Source of the DNA: Bailinhaonella thermotolerans
GTDB lineage: Bacteria; Actinomycetota; Actinomycetes; Streptosporangiales; Streptosporangiaceae
Assembly (NCBI RefSeq): GCF_003594875.1
Contig: NZ_QZEY01000014.1
Span: forward strand, 124,001-188,000
Length of the DNA stretch: 64,000 nt
Direction of reading: 5' to 3'
Made by a program: the position numbers and the translations under genes. Positions 60,147 through 64,000 of this stretch are shown here, piece after piece. Under the pieces are notes generated by a model. That model ran no database searches. It was not told the DNA's origin and saw only the letters and a program-made list of their open reading frames with translations. Position 1 is the stretch's first letter; each line of letters starts with the position of its first letter.

Positions 60147-61487
60147 ATGAGCACTGTTCCCCCGACCCCGGCTCAGAGCGTCCCCACCCGTGCGACGATC
60201 GGCCGGATCGTCGCGGCCAGCCTGGTCGGCACCACCATCGAGTGGTACGACTTCTTCCTGTACGGCTCGGCCGCCGCCCTCGTCTTCAACACGCTCTTCT
60301 TCCCCACCTCCGACCCGCTGACCGGCACCCTCCTGGCCTTCCTGACGTACGCCGTCGGGTTCGGCGCGCGGCCGATCGGCGGGCTGGTGTTCGGGCACTT
60401 CGGCGACCGGATCGGCCGCAAGCGCCTGCTCGTCCTGAGCCTGCTGCTGATGGGCGGCGCGACCGTCCTGATCGGCGTCCTGCCCACCTACGAGTCCATC
60501 GGCGTCGCCGCGCCGCTGCTGCTCACCGCGCTCCGCCTGGTCCAGGGCTTCGCGCTCGGCGGCGAGTGGGGCGGCGCGGTGCTCCTCGTGTCCGAGCACG
60601 GCGACCCGCGCCGCCGCGGCTTCTGGGCGTCCTGGCCCCAGGCGGGCGCGCCCGGCGGGAACCTGCTGGCCACGGCCGTGCTGGCGATCCTGGCCGCCGT
60701 CCAGCCGGAGGAGGCGTTCCAGGCCTGGGGCTGGCGCGTGCCGTTCCTGCTCTCCGGCGTGCTCGTGCTGATCGGCCTGTGGATCCGCCTGGCGATCAGC
60801 GAGTCCCCGGTGTTCGAGGCCGCGAGGGCGCGCGCCGAGGCCGGCGCGGAGGCCGCCCCGATCGTCGGCGCGCTGCGCGACCACTGGCGCGACGTGCTGA
60901 TCGCGATGGGCGCGCGCTTCGCCGAGAACGTCTCCTACTACGTGCTCACCGCGTTCGTCCTGGTGTACGCCACGGCGGAGGCCGGGCTGCCGAAGGGCAC
61001 CGTGCTGAACGCCGTGCTGATCGGCTCGGTCGTGCACTTCGCCACGATCCCGCTGTGGGGCGCGCTGTCGGACCGGATCGGCCGCCGGCCCGTCTACCTG
61101 CTCGGCGCGGCCGGCGTGGGCCTGTGGGCGTTCGCGTTCTTCGCCCTCATCGACACCAGGTCGTTCGCGCTGGTCACGCTGGCGGTGACCGTCGGCCTGG
61201 TGCTGCACGGCGCGATGTACGGCCCGCAGGCCGCGTTCATCTCCGAGCTGTTCTCCACCCGCGTCCGCTACACCGGCGCGTCGATGGGCTCGCAGATCGC
61301 CTCCATCGTGGCCGGCGGGCTCGCGCCGCTGATCGCCACCGCGCTCCTGCGGGCGTACGGCTCGGCGCTGCCGATCGCGCTGTACGTCGCGGCGACCGCG
61401 CTGGTCACCATCGTGGCGGTGGCGATGGCGCGCGAGACTCGCGGGCGGGACCTGGCCGAGGTCGGGCCGGAGCGCGTCACGGTCTGA
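60147..61487 (+). CDS. MFS transporter, metabolite:H+ symporter (MHS) family
   Basis: 446 residues, twelve helices. Signatures: [21 protein letters not shown] at the N-terminus, [17 protein letters not shown] (loop 2-3 motif), [19 protein letters not shown] (about residue 125), and the second loop motif [23 protein letters not shown] is typical of the MHS group (shikimate, proline/betaine, citrate or oxoglutarate carriers). 76 bases before the 3-hydroxybutyrate dehydrogenase gene, so it may import a ketone-body-related acid; that link is inferred. Confidence 0.9.
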   Translation: MSTVPPTPAQSVPTRATIGRIVAASLVGTTIEWYDFFLYGSAAALVFNTLFFPTSDPLTGTLLAFLTYAVGFGARPIGGLVFGHFGDRIGRKRLLVLSLLLMGGATVLIGVLPTYESIGVAAPLLLTALRLVQGFALGGEWGGAVLLVSEHGDPRRRGFWASWPQAGAPGGNLLATAVLAILAAVQPEEAFQAWGWRVPFLLSGVLVLIGLWIRLAISESPVFEAARARAEAGAEAAPIVGALRDHWRDVLIAMGARFAENVSYYVLTAFVLVYATAEAGLPKGTVLNAVLIGSVVHFATIPLWGALSDRIGRRPVYLLGAAGVGLWAFAFFALIDTRSFALVTLAVTVGLVLHGAMYGPQAAFISELFSTRVRYTGASMGSQIASIVAGGLAPLIATALLRAYGSALPIALYVAATALVTIVAVAMARETRGRDLAEVGPERVTV

Positions 61488-61511
61488 TCACCCACACCTG
61501 TCGTACCTCTT

Positions 61512-61530
61512 CATGTGGGCGGACCACATG
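61512..61530. promoter_or_regulatory. Operator CATGTGG-N5-CCACATG upstream of 3-HB dehydrogenase
   Basis: Perfect seven-base arms (61512-61518 and 61524-61530), centre about 43 bases before the ATG at 61564. TTAGAGT at 61551-61557 is a plausible -10 six bases before the ATG, so with a leaderless start the operator lies at about -43, a usual activator position. Confidence 0.6.
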
Positions 61531-61563
61531 GAGGGCACCCGGAAAGGACCTTAGAGTCACCTC

Positions 61564-62358
61564 ATGACGACCCCGATCCACCCTGCCCCCGCGGCCGGGC
61601 CCTCCGGGCGCCCCGGGCTCTCCGGCCGCCGGGCCCTGGTCACCGGCGGGGCGAGCGGCATCGGCCGGGCCTGCGCGCGGCGGCTGGCCGAGCTGGGCGC
61701 GCACGTCACCGTGGTGGACGTGCGCGCCGAGGAGGCCCGGGCGCTGGCCGCGGAGCTGGGCGGCGAGGCGGTCGCCGCCGACCTGTCCGACCCCGGCGCG
61801 CTCGACGGGCTCACCGGTCTCGACGCCGACATCCTGGTCAACAACGCCGGGTTCCAGCACGTCGCCCCGGTGCACGAGTTCCCGCCGGAGACGTTCGCGC
61901 TGATGACGCGGCTCATGGTCGAGGCGCCGTTCCGCCTCGCGCGGCTGCTCCTGCCGGGCATGTACGCCCGGGGCTGGGGCCGCGTGGTGAACGTGTCCTC
62001 GGTGCACGGCCTGCGCGCCTCGCCGTACAAATCCGCCTATGTCACGGCGAAGCACGCGCTGGAGGGGTTGTCGAAGGTGATCGCGCTGGAGGGCGGGCCG
62101 CACGGCGTGACCTCCAACTGCGTCAACCCCGGATACGTCAGGACCCCGCTGGTCGAGGACCAGATCGCCGGCCAGGCCGCCGCGCACGGGATCGGGGAGG
62201 CCGAGGTCGTCGAACGCGTCATGCTGGCCCCGGCGGCGATCAAACGGCTGATCGAGCCCGAGGAGGTCGCGGCGGCCGTCGCCTACCTCTGCTCGGACGA
62301 GGCGGCCTTCGTCACCGGGACCTCCCTGGTCCTGGACGGCGGGTGGACCGCGCGGTGA
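61564..62358 (+). CDS. D-3-hydroxybutyrate dehydrogenase (SDR)
   Basis: 264 residues. Cofactor motif VTGGASGIGRACARRLAELG, acidic VVDVRAEEA after beta-2 (NAD preference), NNAGFQHVAPVHEFP, and the catalytic NVSSVHGLRASPYKSAYVTAKHALEG (Ser, Tyr-x3-Lys). The HG(L)xASPYKSAYV(T)AKH pattern is close to 3-hydroxybutyrate dehydrogenases. Reaction: 3-hydroxybutyrate to acetoacetate with NAD+. Stop overlaps the downstream regulator start (GTGA). Operator and -10 lie just upstream. Confidence 0.88.
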   Translation: MTTPIHPAPAAGPSGRPGLSGRRALVTGGASGIGRACARRLAELGAHVTVVDVRAEEARALAAELGGEAVAADLSDPGALDGLTGLDADILVNNAGFQHVAPVHEFPPETFALMTRLMVEAPFRLARLLLPGMYARGWGRVVNVSSVHGLRASPYKSAYVTAKHALEGLSKVIALEGGPHGVTSNCVNPGYVRTPLVEDQIAGQAAAHGIGEAEVVERVMLAPAAIKRLIEPEEVAAAVAYLCSDEAAFVTGTSLVLDGGWTAR

Positions 62359-64000
62359 CCGACGCCGGCGAGCCGGGCGCCCACGACTTCCTGGAACTCC
62401 TGGAGCGCGAGGCGTCCGAGATCGAGTTCGAGGGGCCGGTGCTGCGCGCCCGGGCGGCCGGGATGCCGGCGGCGGCCCTCGAACGGCTGGAGCTGGCCAA
62501 GCGGACCGCGCTTCGCGTGCGCGGGACGCTGCGCCGCCGCGCCCGCCGCGAGACCGAGCTGTCCGCGCTCTTCGACACCGCCCGCGACCTGTCCGCCCTG
62601 CACGACCTGGACGCCGTGCTGGAGGCCATCGTCCGGCGCGCCCGCCAGCTCCTCGGCACCGAGGTCGCCTACCTGACCCTGCTCGACCCCGAGCGCGGCG
62701 ACACCTACATGCGGGTCACCGACGGCACCGTCTCGGCCCGCTTCCGCCGCCTGCGCCTGTCCATGGGCGCCGGCCTGGCCGGTCTCGTCGCGCAGACCGC
62801 CGTGCCGTACGCCACGGGGGACTACTTCGCCGACGACCGGTTCCGGCACGGCGCGGAGATCGACGCGGCGGTCCGCGAGGAGGGCCTGATCGCCATCCTC
62901 GGCGTGCCGCTGCGGGTCGCGTCGCAGGTCATCGGGGTCCTGCTCGCCGCCGACCGGGCCGCGCGGCCGTTCACCCAGGAGGAGATCGCGCTGCTGGGCT
63001 CGCTCGCCGCGCACGCCGCCATCGCGATCGAGAACGCCCGCCTGCTCCAGGAGACCCGGGCCGCCCTGGACGAGCTGAGCACGGCGAACACGCTCCTGCG
63101 CAGCCACAGCGAGGCCGTGGAGCGCGCCGCCGTCGCCCACGACCGCATGACCGGCCTCGTCCTGCGCGGCGGCGGCTTCGACGACGTCGCGACCGAGGTC
63201 ACCGAGGTCCTCGGCGGTTCCCTGCTCGTCCTCGACTCCGCCCACCGCCCGCTGGCCACGGTCGGCGAGGTGGGCGAGGTCGGCCCCGAGACGTTCGACG
63301 CCGCCCGGATGTCGCGGCTCCTCGGGCGCACGGTGCAGCGCGACGGGCTGCTCGTGGCCTCGGTGGACGTGGGCGGCGAGCCGCTGTGCACGCTCGTCCT
63401 GCGGCGCGAGGGCGAGGTCCCCGACACCGACCAGCGCATCCTGGAGCGGGCCGCGCTGGTCACGGCCCTGCTGCTGCTGTTCCGCCGCAGCGTCGCCGAG
63501 GCCGAGGACCGGGTGCGCGGCGAGCTGATCGACGACCTGATCAACCGGGCGGCCGAGAACCCCGAGTCCCTCCGCGACCGGGCCCGCCGGCTCGGCGTGG
63601 ACCTCGACACCCCCCACGTGGTCGTCGCCGCCCGGCACACCGGCTCCCGCGAGCGCGCCGCCTTCTGGGCCTCGTCCCAGGCCGCCCTGGGCCGGGGCCT
63701 GGCCGCCTCCCGCCCCGGCGAGGTCGTCCTCCTCCTCGAAGGCGACGCCCCCGGCGAGGCGGCCCGCCGGGTCGCCGCCGACCTGCGCGCCTCACTCGGC
63801 TCCGAGGTGACCGCGGGCGCGGCCGGCCCGGTCCACGCCCCCGCCGAGGTCGCCCCCGCCTACCACGAAGCCCGCCGCTGCGCCCGGGCCCTGGAGTCCC
63901 TGGGCCGCACCGGCCACGGCGCCAGCGCGGCCGAGCTGGGCTTCATGGGCCTCCTGATCGGCGACGGCCGGGACGTGGAGACCTTCCTGCGGACGACCCT
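62355..64000 (+). CDS. GAF-domain PucR/CdaR-type regulator, C-terminus beyond window
   Basis: A GTG overlapping the previous stop opens a frame that stays open to the window end (548 residues visible). Residues about 65-225 are a GAF sensor (LFDTARDLSALHDLDAVLEA; GAGLAGLVAQ; ILGVPLRVASQVIGVL; AIAIENARLLQETRA). From about 280 a second, weaker sensor and a CdaR/PucR-type middle domain follow (RVRGELIDDLI; VVVAARHTG; AYHEARRCARALESLG). The terminal PucR HTH would be just outside. It is translationally coupled to 3-HB dehydrogenase and probably activates it through the palindrome at 61512. Confidence 0.85.
   Translation, partial: MTDAGEPGAHDFLELLEREASEIEFEGPVLRARAAGMPAAALERLELAKRTALRVRGTLRRRARRETELSALFDTARDLSALHDLDAVLEAIVRRARQLLGTEVAYLTLLDPERGDTYMRVTDGTVSARFRRLRLSMGAGLAGLVAQTAVPYATGDYFADDRFRHGAEIDAAVREEGLIAILGVPLRVASQVIGVLLAADRAARPFTQEEIALLGSLAAHAAIAIENARLLQETRAALDELSTANTLLRSHSEAVERAAVAHDRMTGLVLRGGGFDDVATEVTEVLGGSLLVLDSAHRPLATVGEVGEVGPETFDAARMSRLLGRTVQRDGLLVASVDVGGEPLCTLVLRREGEVPDTDQRILERAALVTALLLLFRRSVAEAEDRVRGELIDDLINRAAENPESLRDRARRLGVDLDTPHVVVAARHTGSRERAAFWASSQAALGRGLAASRPGEVVLLLEGDAPGEAARRVAADLRASLGSEVTAGAAGPVHAPAEVAPAYHEARRCARALESLGRTGHGASAAELGFMGLLIGDGRDVETFLRTT

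Overview
The window is a very GC-rich (mid-70s percent by eye), gene-dense chromosomal segment from a high-GC Gram-positive bacterium. An F420-dependent oxidoreductase, MEDS/HATPase anti-sigma proteins, AfsR-like and GlxA-like regulators, PASTA-less Ser/Thr kinases, a class I lanthipeptide locus and near-total G/C at third codon positions point to Actinomycetia, most likely Streptosporangiales (Actinomadura/Nonomuraea-like). The order is inferred from gene style only. No rRNA, tRNA, CRISPR array, IS element or prophage was seen. About 51 protein genes cover the window; the first (zinc alcohol/glucose dehydrogenase) and last (GAF/PucR regulator) are cut by its edges.

Layout: 1-8.9 kb is a redox/stress block (F420 oxidoreductase, large ferritin-like protein, hemerythrin, DDAH-like hydrolase, small ferritin-like protein, pyruvate-oxidase-like TPP enzyme, RsbW-like anti-sigma kinase, methyltransferase, MerR regulator). 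9.3-17.1 kb holds NDH-2, a FUSC membrane protein, a GNAT, a Ser/Thr kinase and a MEDS anti-sigma protein. 17.1-21.7 kb is a compact lanA-lanB-lanC lanthipeptide locus with an FxLD leader. 21.9-33 kb holds RNase Z, an SDR, a two-domain universal stress protein, PhoD phosphatase, a TetR/MMPL pair with tandem operators, a membrane-fused spermidine synthase and an AI-2E transporter. 33-42.8 kb holds an AfsR-like STAND regulator, two STAS proteins, a second FUSC protein, an EamA exporter, a flavin amine oxidase, a second hemerythrin and a DoxX-like protein. 42.9-55.2 kb holds a kinase/WD40 chimera, a pyruvyltransferase-FAD oxidoreductase-epoxide hydrolase run, an esterase-like pseudoenzyme, a HTH/Clp_N pair, a nitroreductase, an MDMPI-family protein and a secreted propeller protein. 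55.5-64 kb holds an isochorismatase/GlxA divergent pair, Tex, an MFS (MHS) transporter, and 3-hydroxybutyrate dehydrogenase coupled to a GAF/PucR regulator.

The strongest cross-cutting signal is regulatory. At least seven genes have a GNNT-N14/15-(G/A)GGTA(G/C) promoter like those read by actinobacterial sigma-B/sigma-F general-stress factors, and five or six more have only the GGGTAG/C -10 element. The genes concerned are iron-storage, O2/NO-binding, redox and universal-stress genes, so the window looks like a slice of a stress regulon that also encodes its own partner-switching proteins. A second shared promoter, GAACC-N18-TCTAAG, precedes the kinase/WD40 chimera and the secreted propeller protein. 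Three further regulator/target pairs have clear palindromic operators (TetR/MMPL, HTH/Clp_N, 3-HB dehydrogenase/PucR).
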